From a virus: 31,870 nt of DNA. The position numbers and the translations under genes were made by a program. The notes beneath the pieces were generated by a model. It was not told where the DNA came from. It ran no database searches and saw nothing but the letters and a program-made list of their open reading frames with translations. The stretch covers positions 1 through 31,870 of the IMG/VR virus record IMGVR_UViG_3300005843_000027, one strand, 5' to 3'. This document shows, piece after piece, positions 6,754 to 14,349 of this stretch. Position 1 is the first letter of the stretch, and each line of letters opens with the position of its first letter.

Positions 6754-8145
6754 TCAGCGCGTGGCGAGCTGGATGAACGCCGACAGGGTAGGTCCGTTGT
6801 TCTGCGGGGTGAGCGCGGCCAGCAGACCGGGCTGACCGTCCACCTCCTCGATGATCCGGAAGTCCGTCTTGTCGGTACGGAACGAGGAGTGTTCGCTGGT
6901 GGCCAACTGCATGGCCATCGTGTCGCCCACGATGTACTTGCTCCAGTCGTTCAGGGAGATGTCCCCCTGGTCGCCGAGCACGGCCGGCGTCTTGCGGGTC
7001 CACCGGATCGGGATACCCAGCATGGTCATCGGCAGCTTGGACGGGCCGGACCCCTCACCGATCATCACGGCGGAACCCCCGGTACCCACCGGCAGCGCCA
7101 TGGTCATGATCTGCGGAAGGGCGTCCGGGGTGATGTCCCACTCCGCACTGCCGTACGACTCCGGCAGCAGCCGGGAGAACATGTCCAGGATGTTCTGCCA
7201 AGTGATGGTGTCCGCGGTCTGGCCGCTCTCCGCGCTGGCCACGATGAGCGCGGGGTTGGCCGCGTGCAGGCCACCAAGCGGCTTCTTCGCGCCGTCACCG
7301 CTCATGAAGCCGAGGTCCTCGAAGTGCGTGACGGCGGCCGGCATGGCGGTGCGGATCCACTGGTCCAGCGCCGGAGCGTGGCGCAGGATCTCGTTCGGGA
7401 CGCTGGCGTAGCCGCCGAGCTTATGGGCGTTGAGGTCCACGGTGGCGAAGGTGCCGCTGGTGGCGGGGATGGACTGGCCTTCGTCCAGCCAGCTCATCGC
7501 GATGCCGCCGAACACCTCGCCCACTTCCGTGGTGAAGTCCACGGCCGGCCAGCGGAACTTGCTGCCCGGCATGGGCACCACGATGGCCTGGGGGCGCACC
7601 ACGGCGGCTTCCAGAGCGCGGGTCATGATGTCGGAGCGCACCTGCTCCGGCACCAGGAAGCCACCCTCCGAGGGGACCGCCTGGCTGTAGGCGTTCACGA
7701 ACTCGGTGTACTGGTCCATCCGGGCGCGCGACTCCGCGCTCTGCCGAGGGGTGCCCACGGCCAGCACGTCCTGAAGCATCTGGGTGGCGGACTTCCAGAT
7801 CTTCTCAGTGTGCACGCCGATGGCCTCGCCGTTACGGGCGGTGCCCGCGCGCAAGGCGCGCTCGTTGGCGGGGGCGAGATCGAGCCGGCCGGTGGGCTCG
7901 GTGCCGTTGCGCTTGAACAGCTCCAGCACGGACGCGGTCACCTGTTCGGTGAGCTGGCCTTTCAGGTCCGCCATGGTCCTGTTCGTGGACGCCTTGTAGG
8001 CGTCCATGTAGGCAGTGAGCTTGGTGGTGAACTCGCCGGAGTTGATGGCCCTGGCTGCGTCCTCCGGTGAGGTGAGCACCGTGTTGACGTACTCCTCCCA
8101 CTCCGCAGGGGTGGTGGGGTCCGCCTTGGGCTTCAGGTCGGTCAT
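6754..8145 (-). CDS. Major capsid protein, HK97 fold
   Basis: A 463-residue protein. The first ~150 residues are charged and helical, as expected for a delta/scaffold domain that the upstream protease removes. The HK97-type core follows from about residue 155, with NAYSQAVPSEGGFLVPEQ and then the segments IVVPMPGSKFRWPA, AMSWLDEGQSIPAT and KKPLGGL that are typical of this family. The ATG overlaps the stop codon of the protease gene. It forms the capsid shell. The protein is the best conserved head component in the window and the call is firm. Confidence 0.93.
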   Translation of the reverse strand: MTDLKPKADPTTPAEWEEYVNTVLTSPEDAARAINSGEFTTKLTAYMDAYKASTNRTMADLKGQLTEQVTASVLELFKRNGTEPTGRLDLAPANERALRAGTARNGEAIGVHTEKIWKSATQMLQDVLAVGTPRQSAESRARMDQYTEFVNAYSQAVPSEGGFLVPEQVRSDIMTRALEAAVVRPQAIVVPMPGSKFRWPAVDFTTEVGEVFGGIAMSWLDEGQSIPATSGTFATVDLNAHKLGGYASVPNEILRHAPALDQWIRTAMPAAVTHFEDLGFMSGDGAKKPLGGLHAANPALIVASAESGQTADTITWQNILDMFSRLLPESYGSAEWDITPDALPQIMTMALPVGTGGSAVMIGEGSGPSKLPMTMLGIPIRWTRKTPAVLGDQGDISLNDWSKYIVGDTMAMQLATSEHSSFRTDKTDFRIIEEVDGQPGLLAALTPQNNGPTLSAFIQLATR

Positions 8146-9179
8146 GCGAATGCTCCTTTCAGGGCATCGCGGAGCCCAGCAACGGCGGACACCGTGAGGG
8201 GCGTGGTGAGGGTTGTGTCTATGTCATCCAGGGATGTGTCCCCGTTTTTTGCACGTGCGGTGAATATACCGAGGTCCAGGCCATTGGTGGCCTCTTCCTC
8301 GATCTCTTCCTCGGTGGCGCCAAGGATCCGGTCAGCGAGCTTGGCGGCCACCGCCTCTTCGGCGTTGTACCAGGTGTCTCCGTCGCTCATGATCTCGCGC
8401 CACTCCGCCACCGTGCCGCCCGTCTTGCGGGCGTACATCTTGGCGATGTTGTCACTGAGCATGTCCAGCACGTCAGCCATGTCGCGCAACTCCGCGGGAG
8501 TGCCGAACACAGGCGCGGCGCCATCGTGGATCATGGTCACGGCATTGTCGGCCACCACCACCTCATCGCAGGCCATCAGGATGAAGCTGCCCGCGCTGGC
8601 GGCCACGCCATCGTTGTAGCCGATCTTCTTACCCCCGGTGTACCCCGCAATGGCGTTGAAGATGGCCGAGCCCTCGAAGATGCTGCCGCCGCCAGAGTTG
8701 ACGTGCACTTCCAGGTCGCCGGTCATGCCGCCCAGCGCGTTCACCACATCGATGGCCAGGATGCCGTCCCATCCGCCGATGGCGTCATAGATGTAAAGCT
8801 CGGCGTTCTTGCCCTCCACCGGGGCGGTAGCGCGGAAGCCAGGCTCGGGAAGGTCCATCAGTCCGGCCATGAGCGAAGAGTCCAACTTGCCCAGGTTGGT
8901 GCACGCCATGGCGCGCGCGCTGAAGACCTTCGAGCCCACCAGATCGGCCGCGCGCTGAAGCTTGGGATTCATCTCGTTGGTTGCCTTTCCGCGCTTGACC
9001 ACCGTGCAGCGGCAGTTGCTGCGTCCCTCGCATTTGGCGTACCCCTCGCCGCCCGGATAGTCGGCGTACGCCTGCTCCCGGTTGCGGTAGAGCTTGCCGT
9101 CGTTGTCCTTGCAGGGCTGGCAGGTGTTCTCGTCGATGTGTGCGTTGGCGACCCAGCGCTGTGCTGCCTGTGGGTTCAC
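8142..9179 (-). CDS. Head maturation protease (ClpP-like) with N-terminal MuF-like Cys segment
   Basis: A 345-residue protein starting at a GTG that overlaps the portal stop codon (GTGA). Residues 14-60 hold a MuF/head-morphogenesis-type motif (CQPCKDNDG, YPGGEGYAKC, NCRC). From about residue 120 a ClpP/SppA-like serine protease follows: VNSGGGSIFEGSAIFNA (160-176), the catalytic Ser in GVAASAGS (Ser195) and the catalytic His in MIHDG (His218). It would cut the capsid scaffold domain during prohead maturation. An in-frame ATG at 8972 (MNPKLQRAADL) could give a protease without the Cys segment. The fusion of a shortened MuF tail to the protease is unusual. Confidence 0.88.
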   Translation of the reverse strand: MNPQAAQRWVANAHIDENTCQPCKDNDGKLYRNREQAYADYPGGEGYAKCEGRSNCRCTVVKRGKATNEMNPKLQRAADLVGSKVFSARAMACTNLGKLDSSLMAGLMDLPEPGFRATAPVEGKNAELYIYDAIGGWDGILAIDVVNALGGMTGDLEVHVNSGGGSIFEGSAIFNAIAGYTGGKKIGYNDGVAASAGSFILMACDEVVVADNAVTMIHDGAAPVFGTPAELRDMADVLDMLSDNIAKMYARKTGGTVAEWREIMSDGDTWYNAEEAVAAKLADRILGATEEEIEEEATNGLDLGIFTARAKNGDTSLDDIDTTLTTPLTVSAVAGLRDALKGAFA

Positions 9180-10483
9180 GCCGCTTCCTCCCGCTCACCC
9201 GAGGGAGGTTCGTTGACAGATGATTTGTCAATCTGTCCATCTGGCCTGGGTTCCGGCCTGGGCTCCATCGTCAGCGGCGGCAGGTTGCACAGTTCAGCGG
9301 CATCCGCCGACTTCACCCCCGCGCCTATCAGGGCCACGAACTGCTGAACGCTGGCCGTCTTCTCTGCCAGGGCCTGCACCCGATCGGCCGGTACCGGATT
9401 GGAATGCACGAACCACACGTGTCCGAAGCTGTCCGGGTTGGGATCCCAGCCGGGGAACTGTGGAAGGAAGTCGTTGTTGAGCAGGCCACGCCAGCGGTTC
9501 AGGCGGGGCAGGGTGAGGGTCTCGCCGAACCACGCCTTGGCGGCGTCCGCTGTGGCGCGGTTGATGTCGTCCACCACGCCCACCGCGAACTTGCTGATCC
9601 CGAAGGCCAGCAGCACGGTGTCCCGGTTGAGGTTGGCCGTTTCCACGAACTGCATGTCGCGCATGTTGAGTGGCTTGACATCCTGCCACTCACCGTCTTC
9701 CAGGAAGGCGGTCTTGCCCGCGTTGGCCGGTCCCTTGTGGTCGTAATTGAACCGCTCCACCAACTGTTCGAATTCGGCATCGTTCATCTTGCGGGACAGC
9801 TTGACGATCCCACCGGGGCGTGCGCCGTTGCGGAAGAAGTTGGTATTCCACTCCGCGCTCATGCTGGTGCCGGCCACCTGCTGCATGATGGTCTGCACCG
9901 GGCCGAGACCGCGGTACGGGTCCAGCGGGGAGGGCATCCGGTTGAGCAGCACGTCCTGGCGCTTGAGCGGCACCTCGTGCCCGTCCGGCCCGCAGTAGAT
10001 GTAGCCCACCAGGAAGTCACGAGGATCGGTGACCACCACCATACGATCGGGGCGCGCCACCCACAGTTCGGCGGGCATCCCGCCGATGCGAGGCATGACC
10101 AGCCATCCTTCGCCGGTGAGGTCCACGTGCTGCTGGCCGCTCTCGAAGGTCTCCGCTGTGGTGTAGAAAGCGTTGGGACGGTCAAGCACCACCTGGGCGG
10201 GGTGGCGGGGGACGTGCGCCACGTTCTTGGTGCCGCAGGGCTCGCCGTCCGGCTGTTCGAACTCGCACACGCTGCCCTGCTTGCGGCGGTGCAGGTGCCA
10301 GGTCTCGGCGGCCACGCTGGTGCTGGTGCGGTTGACGATGGAGAACAGGGTGGCGGATGCGCCCATGGCGTCCATCTGGCCGGTGACGCCGTACTTGCGC
10401 CCGGGTCCGCCGTACCAGTTCTGCTTGCTACCGGTGTAGGGGACGGGTGCGCGGTTGATGAGGGAGCCCAGCAGACTCCTCAC
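9176..10483 (-). CDS. Portal protein (HK97/lambda-like family)
   Basis: A 435-residue protein. Supporting segments are SIVNRTSTSVAAETWHLHR near the N-terminus, RPDRMVVVTDP and YIYCGPDGHEVPLKRQDV in the middle, PLDPYRGLGPVQTIMQQV, FFRNGARPGGIV, and LLAFGISKFAVGVVDD later. These match the phage portal family that forms the dodecameric DNA entry ring. The C-terminal tail is Pro/Glu-rich (EPRPEPRPDGQIDKSS). Order terminase-portal-protease-capsid is the standard head module. Confidence 0.92.
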   Translation of the reverse strand: MRSLLGSLINRAPVPYTGSKQNWYGGPGRKYGVTGQMDAMGASATLFSIVNRTSTSVAAETWHLHRRKQGSVCEFEQPDGEPCGTKNVAHVPRHPAQVVLDRPNAFYTTAETFESGQQHVDLTGEGWLVMPRIGGMPAELWVARPDRMVVVTDPRDFLVGYIYCGPDGHEVPLKRQDVLLNRMPSPLDPYRGLGPVQTIMQQVAGTSMSAEWNTNFFRNGARPGGIVKLSRKMNDAEFEQLVERFNYDHKGPANAGKTAFLEDGEWQDVKPLNMRDMQFVETANLNRDTVLLAFGISKFAVGVVDDINRATADAAKAWFGETLTLPRLNRWRGLLNNDFLPQFPGWDPNPDSFGHVWFVHSNPVPADRVQALAEKTASVQQFVALIGAGVKSADAAELCNLPPLTMEPRPEPRPDGQIDKSSVNEPPSGEREEAA

Positions 10484-10686
10484 TGCTGGTCACCGATTTC
10501 GTATTCCCGGACTACGGCTTCCAAACGATGAACAGCGGCATCGTCGCTGGCGTTGATCTCGTTCACGAGAAAGGCGGCAACGTCAGGATCGATGATCAGA
10601 CCCAGACAGACGTCATCATCCGCTGGCCCGTCCCTCCACTGAAAGTAGAGGTTGCGAGGGTTCTTCCTGCCCTGGCGCAGCTTCAC
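10480..10686 (-). CDS. Small hypothetical protein upstream of portal
   Basis: A 68-residue protein beginning MKLRQGRKNPRNLYFQWRDG, acidic in the second half. It overlaps its neighbours by four bases on each side. The segment RNLYFQW-x-D-G and a DPDVA stretch suggest a compact domain but no family is recognised. Confidence 0.62.
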   Translation of the reverse strand: MKLRQGRKNPRNLYFQWRDGPADDDVCLGLIIDPDVAAFLVNEINASDDAAVHRLEAVVREYEIGDQQ

Positions 10687-10952
10687 CGTTCACCGCCGGA
10701 CAGCGCTTCCAGTACGAACAGCGAGACACCCACACCCACCCAGCCGGCCACCGGATGCGCCTGGAACAGGCCTACGTCGATGGCCGCACAGGCGGAGGTT
10801 TGCATCACGGCGGAGCGGGCACGGTGCCACGAGGGCAGCTTGCGGGCCAGGAGAGTGACTGCCCGTAGTGTGAGGGACTCGCGGCGGGTGCGCACGCGGG
10901 TGGTGCGCTCGTTACGCCAGGTTGCCGCGATGGTCACGCGCGCATCGTACAT
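10683..10952 (-). CDS. Small membrane-associated hypothetical protein
   Basis: An 89-residue protein. The N-terminal half is very Arg-rich (RNERTTRVRTRRESLTLRA). The C-terminal half has one or two short hydrophobic segments (IDVGLFQAHPVAGWVGVGVS and LFVLEA). This looks like a small protein that may bind membranes. Coupled to its neighbours by overlaps. Confidence 0.55.
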   Translation of the reverse strand: MYDARVTIAATWRNERTTRVRTRRESLTLRAVTLLARKLPSWHRARSAVMQTSACAAIDVGLFQAHPVAGWVGVGVSLFVLEALSGGER

Positions 10953-10954
10953 GA

Positions 10955-11074
10955 TCAGCGCTTGAAACGGTTCAGTGTGTCATTCTGATGGTTGCGAGCG
11001 GCGCGCCAGGACTCGGCCGCCATAAACGCGTAACCGTGCCATCCGACTTGGGCGCTACGCTGCGCGCCGCTCAG
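10955..11074 (-). CDS. Possible 39-residue protein with CTG start
   Basis: A short open frame fills the gap between two coupled genes. It would begin at a CTG that overlaps the TGA of the preceding gene (CTGA) and ends at 10955, three bases before the next ATG. Its sequence (GWHGYAFMAAESWRAARN) looks protein-like. An ATG at residue 18 would leave only 22 residues. Evidence is the coupling geometry and plausible composition only. Confidence 0.35.
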   Translation of the reverse strand: MSGAQRSAQVGWHGYAFMAAESWRAARNHQNDTLNRFKR

Positions 11075-11349
11075 TCCTCAGTTGCTGTCCCCGGGTCGAA
11101 CGTCAGCGTGACCGTGGTGAGCTGATCATCCACCGGCACGGTGGCGCCGTTCTGCCACTTGCTCCCCTGCTCACCGCCGCTGATCCGGGCGGCCAGGGGA
11201 GCCGGCACGGGCACGCGCCACGCCTCGCCGGACGACCCCAGGGGTTCGATGTCCTCCTGCTGCACCACGAGGTCCGGCCAGCAGGAGGCGAGCACGACGC
11301 CCATCTCGGCGAGGGTGAGGGCATGGTCGCTGGTGCAGTCCACGCGCAT
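11071..11349 (-). CDS. Hypothetical protein in head operon
   Basis: A 92-residue protein from the ATG at 11349, preferred over the in-frame ATG at 11361 because TGGAGGT lies a few bases upstream of the former. It begins MRVDCTSDHALTLAEMG. It follows the leaderless ORF at 11352-11540 and precedes the portal operon. No family recognised. Confidence 0.6.
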   Translation of the reverse strand: MRVDCTSDHALTLAEMGVVLASCWPDLVVQQEDIEPLGSSGEAWRVPVPAPLAARISGGEQGSKWQNGATVPVDDQLTTVTLTFDPGTATED

Positions 11350-11351
11350 GG

Positions 11352-11540
11352 TTACCTCCACTTCAAGAGATCATCGTGCGGACACGACGTGTTCCAGCTC
11401 AGGGCCGTCAGTACAGCCCACCATCCCGCGCAGTAGATCAGATTGTCAGGACCACGCACGGGACAGTACATCGCCCATACTCCGTCGGGACTACGTGCGA
11501 TGCGGTGAGTGTGGCGATCAACAAGCATCCATCCCTGCAT
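11352..11540 (-). CDS. Small leaderless ORF heading the portal-capsid operon
   Basis: A 62-residue protein rich in Trp and Cys, beginning MQGWMLVDRHTHRIARSPDG. The ATG is exactly six bases after a TATAGT box with no room for a ribosome site, so the transcript should start at the ATG. It is the first gene of the unit that runs through portal, protease and capsid. Two Trp and Cys-containing segments (YCPVRGPDN, YCAGWW) have no recognised family. Confidence 0.65.
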   Translation of the reverse strand: MQGWMLVDRHTHRIARSPDGVWAMYCPVRGPDNLIYCAGWWAVLTALSWNTSCPHDDLLKWR

Positions 11541-11546
11541 GAGTCT

Positions 11547-11576
11547 ACTATAGCCGACCTATGCCCACCGCACCCG
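11547..11576 (-). promoter_or_regulatory. Leaderless promoter before the portal operon
   Basis: TATAGT at 11552-11547 on the minus strand, followed by six bases (AGACTC) and ATG. The TG of the extended -10 is replaced (GGC-TATAGT) and the -35 region is weak. Confidence 0.65.
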
Positions 11577-12914
11577 CGTGATCCCGTGCAGATCCATCTC
11601 CGCCACGGTGTATCGCATGGCATCGCAACCATCGTCGTTCTCCTTCAACGGCTGCTCCTTGATCCGCCCGTCCAACCAGATGTACCCGCCGATCTCCTCC
11701 GCCGTGCAGGTGGGCTTGCGCGCGTCCGCCTGCGCGTGGTCGCGCTCCACACATGCATCCTTCATGATCATCAAGCGTGGCTTGCCCGTCTCGTTCACCT
11801 TCAGCCGGCTGGCCACCGCCTGGATCCCCTCGCTGACGGTCTTGTTGGCGGGGATGGTGCCCACTCCCAGGTGGCGTTCCAGCGTGGCCCGGTCCTCCGC
11901 GTCGTGGTCGGCCACGATGGCGCGCGGGCGCGGGGTGTCCTTGGTGAGCTCCTTGATCTGGCGGGCATGGTCCTCCACCAGCCGCTTGGTGCGGTAGATC
12001 TCCCGGTACAGGTAGAGCCGGCCGTCGGGATCGATCACCCACTCCTGCCAGACGAACGGGTGGATGAAGCCGAAGTCCACCGCCCACAGCCGCGTCCAGT
12101 CGCGCGGGGGCTCGAAGCGCGGCACCAGGTGGGTGGCATCCTGCCACCCCTCATAGATCACGCCCTCGGCTGCCGCCCAGATCCCCTTGCGTAGCCGCAG
12201 GTGACGCACGCCGGTGAGATCGTCCAGCTTGGCCATGTACGACTCGCCCTCGGGCGTCTTGCGCACATAGCCGGAGCGCACACCCTGATACGGCTGGGCG
12301 CTGGGAGCGTCCGCGGTGCATTCCTCGAAGTAGCGGGGGTTGTCCTCGTGCAGGCTCACCAGGTGGTGGGTCTTGCCGGCATCACAGCGCTGCTTCAGCC
12401 AGTGAGTGGGCTGCTGGGGGTTGGCGTCCGCTGCTAATTGCTGAAAAGAGGTGACGCCATTGCGCAATCGCGTAGTCAGTGCCTCCCATTCATCCACCTC
12501 CAATTCGGTAGCTTCTTGCACGAAAATTATGTCGTATTCTGTAGACATTACCTTCATGGGGTTATCCATTCCCCCCAGTGCAATTGAGCTACCATTTGAA
12601 TAGCGATATTGGGCAGGCTCTCGCCTGCTCCCCCCAAAGAATGTAACCGTGCCATCAAGCATTGCTTGTGTCGCGACATCAGACTCATAGGTCTTGATGG
12701 CGCTAGCAGTAAGGGAGACGGCGGTCTTGCGGATCACCAGGGCGCGCACCTTGGGAGTGAGCAGGCAGACCAGGTGGATCTTCTCCAGGGCGGCACGGCT
12801 CTTGCCAGTTCCTGCTGGGCCGGCAATCAGCACTTCGCCCCCGCGGTAGCGCAACAGTTCGGCTGCGGCACCACGGGGGCGGAAGTGATGGATCAGTTCG
12901 GTGGCAGTTGTCAC
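11559..12914 (-). CDS. terL: Terminase large subunit
   Basis: A 451-residue protein starting at a GTG seven bases after the preceding stop codon. The ATPase domain has Walker A GPAGTGKS (residues 32-39) and Walker B YDIIFVQEA (about 127-135). The RNase H-like nuclease domain has its acidic residues in LWAVDFGF (Asp280), IVADHDAED (336-338) and DDGCDAMRY (Asp431). It pumps DNA through the portal and cuts concatemers. The segment 12430-12720, coding for residues about 65-161 including Walker B, is visibly AT-richer than the rest of the gene. The small subunit lies farther right at 14564-15061, with several small genes between. Confidence 0.93.
   Translation of the reverse strand: MTTATELIHHFRPRGAAAELLRYRGGEVLIAGPAGTGKSRAALEKIHLVCLLTPKVRALVIRKTAVSLTASAIKTYESDVATQAMLDGTVTFFGGSRREPAQYRYSNGSSIALGGMDNPMKVMSTEYDIIFVQEATELEVDEWEALTTRLRNGVTSFQQLAADANPQQPTHWLKQRCDAGKTHHLVSLHEDNPRYFEECTADAPSAQPYQGVRSGYVRKTPEGESYMAKLDDLTGVRHLRLRKGIWAAAEGVIYEGWQDATHLVPRFEPPRDWTRLWAVDFGFIHPFVWQEWVIDPDGRLYLYREIYRTKRLVEDHARQIKELTKDTPRPRAIVADHDAEDRATLERHLGVGTIPANKTVSEGIQAVASRLKVNETGKPRLMIMKDACVERDHAQADARKPTCTAEEIGGYIWLDGRIKEQPLKENDDGCDAMRYTVAEMDLHGITRVRWA
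12430..12720 (-). other. GC-poor patch within the large terminase gene
   Basis: Seen directly: about 290 bases with many AT-rich codons (for example ACGAAAATTATGTCG on the plus strand) flanked on both sides by GC-rich coding sequence. The reading frame is intact. This suggests a gene-conversion or recombination tract from a lower-GC relative. Confidence 0.6.
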
Positions 12915-12921
12915 CTAGCGA

Positions 12922-13131
12922 TCATGCACTGGCCAGCGCCTCAGCGTGTGCCCACTCCTGTGCGGTCTGTGGGGTGATCCACCAGGGGATGCGCGGTCCG
13001 CCGATTTCCTGGATGCGCAGCGCTCCGGTCTTGCTGATCTCCGCCACTCGGCACTCTCGGACGGGGTCACTGGTGAGGGGGGCGCGGTAGCCGATGCGGT
13101 CGTTGATCTGGAAGTTGCTCGCCTTGTTCAT
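12922..13131 (-). CDS. Small leaderless ORF heading the terminase unit
   Basis: A 69-residue protein beginning MNKASNFQINDRIGYRAPLT. The ATG lies six bases after TATAGT and TTGCCA sits 18 bases before that box, giving one of the best leaderless promoters here. The composition (short beta strands, IGYRAP, ECRVAEISKTGALRI, PWWITP) suggests a small beta-barrel domain, but the family is not recognised. It is followed closely by the large terminase gene, which it probably co-transcribes. Confidence 0.7.
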   Translation of the reverse strand: MNKASNFQINDRIGYRAPLTSDPVRECRVAEISKTGALRIQEIGGPRIPWWITPQTAQEWAHAEALASA

Positions 13132-13137
13132 ACGTCT

Positions 13138-13167
13138 ACTATAGCAGAGCTATTAGCAGGCTGGCAA
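13138..13167 (-). promoter_or_regulatory. Leaderless promoter before terminase unit
   Basis: On the minus strand TTGCCA (13167-13162), 18-base spacer, TGC-TATAGT (-10 at 13143-13138), six bases, ATG. It overlaps the 3' end of the gene at 13139-13594. Confidence 0.78.
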
Positions 13168-13594
13168 CCCACACACCCCAGAAGATGTGCCACGCCTGAT
13201 CCAGCGCCCACAGGCCCGTGGTCAACTGCGGGTTGTCGTCGCGGCCGGCCCGCGGCGTCCCGAGTGCGGCGAACCGCGCCTTGCCCGGGATCCACGAGGC
13301 GATGCGCTTGAGCGGTTCACGCCGGTCGGCGAGGTAGTGGGTGACGCCAGAGACGGCCAGACCGGTCAGCACGCCGGCCGTGCTGAGGTGCAGGTTGAGC
13401 GCCCAGGAAGCCGCCAGGAGCAGCGCCACCTGGGTCATGAGGTAGCTGATCACATGGAGTAGGCAGTGCAGCCGTCCGGTCGATCCCGGATCCCCCTTGT
13501 GGCGCGCGTCGGTGTCCGACTGGACCCAGTAGTCCCCCACGTGATGGGCGACGTAGAGCGTGATGGCGATGGCGGCGAACTGCCCTGCCATCAC
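13139..13594 (-). CDS. DUF3307-like integral membrane protein
   Basis: About 151 residues with several hydrophobic helices (IAITLYVAHHVGDYWV, a second around TQVALLLAASWALNL, a third near AGVLTGLAVSGVTHYLADR, and a fourth at the C-terminus). The pattern H-x-GDY-x-x-Q, then K and H-x-x-x-H, then THYLADR matches the DUF3307 family as I remember it. The start codon is GTG at 13594 or the adjacent ATG at 13591, both overlapping the upstream stop. Function is unknown; such proteins occur in bacteria and phages. Confidence 0.7.
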   Translation of the reverse strand: MMAGQFAAIAITLYVAHHVGDYWVQSDTDARHKGDPGSTGRLHCLLHVISYLMTQVALLLAASWALNLHLSTAGVLTGLAVSGVTHYLADRREPLKRIASWIPGKARFAALGTPRAGRDDNPQLTTGLWALDQAWHIFWGVWVASLLIALL

Positions 13595-13767
13595 CGACCA
13601 TCCAGGATGTCCAGGATGGTCTGGCCGTACGTGTAGTGGGTGGCGCTTTCCAGCCAGTCGGCGGCCACAGCGCGCAGCTCCGCCTCCACGCTGGCCGGCA
13701 AAGGCGTGTGGGTGGGTTCGGGGGCGAGGATCTCGCGGATCTTCTGGAGCTTCTCTGTGTCTGTCAT
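13591..13767 (-). CDS. Small leaderless ORF before the DUF3307-like gene
   Basis: A 58-residue acidic helical protein beginning MTDTEKLQKIREILAPEPTH. The ATG at 13767 is six bases after TATAGT; the same frame extends upstream to a more distant ATG, but that would place the promoter inside the gene. The promoter position decides the start. Function unknown. Confidence 0.68.
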   Translation of the reverse strand: MTDTEKLQKIREILAPEPTHTPLPASVEAELRAVAADWLESATHYTYGQTILDILDGR

Positions 13768-13773
13768 ACCTCT

Positions 13774-13801
13774 ACTATAGCAGAGAAAGAGATGAGCGCA
13801 A
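13774..13801 (-). promoter_or_regulatory. Leaderless promoter (left arm of divergent pair)
   Basis: Minus strand: TTGCGC (13801-13796), 16-base spacer, TGC-TATAGT (13779-13774), six bases AGAGGT, ATG. Confidence 0.75.
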
Positions 13802-13805
13802 GGGG

Positions 13806-13835
13806 TTGTGCCAGCCCGTACAGGTCTGCTATAGT
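13806..13835 (+). promoter_or_regulatory. Promoter with leader (right arm of divergent pair)
   Basis: TTGTGC (13806-13811), 18-base spacer, TGC-TATAGT (13830-13835). Expected start near 13842, giving a leader of about 32 bases that includes the ribosome site GAGGAGA before the ATG at 13874. Unlike its relatives, this one is not leaderless. Confidence 0.7.
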
Positions 13836-13873
13836 ATGGGTACAAGCAAGCGAGAGCTACAGAGGAGACAGAG

Positions 13874-14053
13874 ATGGCGAAGTACACGGTCACCCAGGTC
13901 AACGGCGAGACCAGCGGCCTGAACGAGGCGCGGGAACGGCGCTCGATCACGGTGGACGAGAGCCGGGTGGACTTCATCAAGACGGAGATGCGCCACGACA
14001 TGCGCACCAACCCCGCGCACTCCAGCGACTGGGTCAAGGTCACCCCCGCCTGA
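13874..14053 (+). CDS. Small conserved-type protein on the opposite strand to its neighbours
   Basis: A 59-residue protein beginning MAKYTVTQVNGETSGLNEAR and ending SSDWVKVTPA, with a proper leader and ribosome site (GAGGAGACAGAG before ATG). It sits alone on the plus strand between minus-strand operons, flanked by its own promoter and a strong hairpin. Isolated, self-contained units like this are often moron-type genes acquired separately. Family not recognised. Confidence 0.68.
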   Translation: MAKYTVTQVNGETSGLNEARERRSITVDESRVDFIKTEMRHDMRTNPAHSSDWVKVTPA

Positions 14054-14060
14054 TCAGCAC

Positions 14061-14094
14061 CGAGGGGGCCGGCATGGCGGTGCCGGCCCCCTCG
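14061..14094. terminator. Strong hairpin between convergent genes
   Basis: A perfect 14-bp stem (CGAGGGGGCCGGCA and its complement) with loop TGGCGG. It could stop transcripts from the small plus-strand gene and from the minus-strand gene ending at 14098. There is no T tract on either side. Confidence 0.6.
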
Positions 14095-14097
14095 CGA

Positions 14098-14322
14098 TCA
14101 TTGCAGATCTTCGGTGATCACCTTGATGCCGGCGACCTGCGCGCCGGGTAGCACCTCACTCACCGGCACCCACACCACCCCGACATCCTCACCGTCGTAG
14201 TGCGCAGCCTTGTCCCCCAGCAGGGCGCCGATGCTCCAGTGACAGCCGGCCGCGTCGCGCACCTGAAGCACTACTCGCACACCATCCAGGCGCACTTCAT
14301 ACGTGGTGGTGGGGTCGCTCAT
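14098..14322 (-). CDS. Hypothetical protein ending in a repeated C-terminal tag
   Basis: A 74-residue beta-type protein beginning MSDPTTTYEVRLDGVRVVLQ and ending VITEDLQ. The final EDLQ repeats the ends of the two upstream genes. The ATG overlaps the upstream stop (ATGA). Family not recognised. Confidence 0.62.
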   Translation of the reverse strand: MSDPTTTYEVRLDGVRVVLQVRDAAGCHWSIGALLGDKAAHYDGEDVGVVWVPVSEVLPGAQVAGIKVITEDLQ

Positions 14323-14349
14323 TGCAGATCTTCCGGGGCTACGCCCTCC
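14319..14349 (-). repeat. Repeated 3' gene end coding for VEGVAPEDLQ (copy 1)
   Basis: The bases coding for the last ten residues of the Cys-rich gene closely resemble those at the end of the small terminase gene (copy 2 at about 14564-14596). A shorter match (EDLQ and stop) lies at 14098-14112. Three successive genes thus share the same 3' boundary sequence. Confidence 0.65.
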
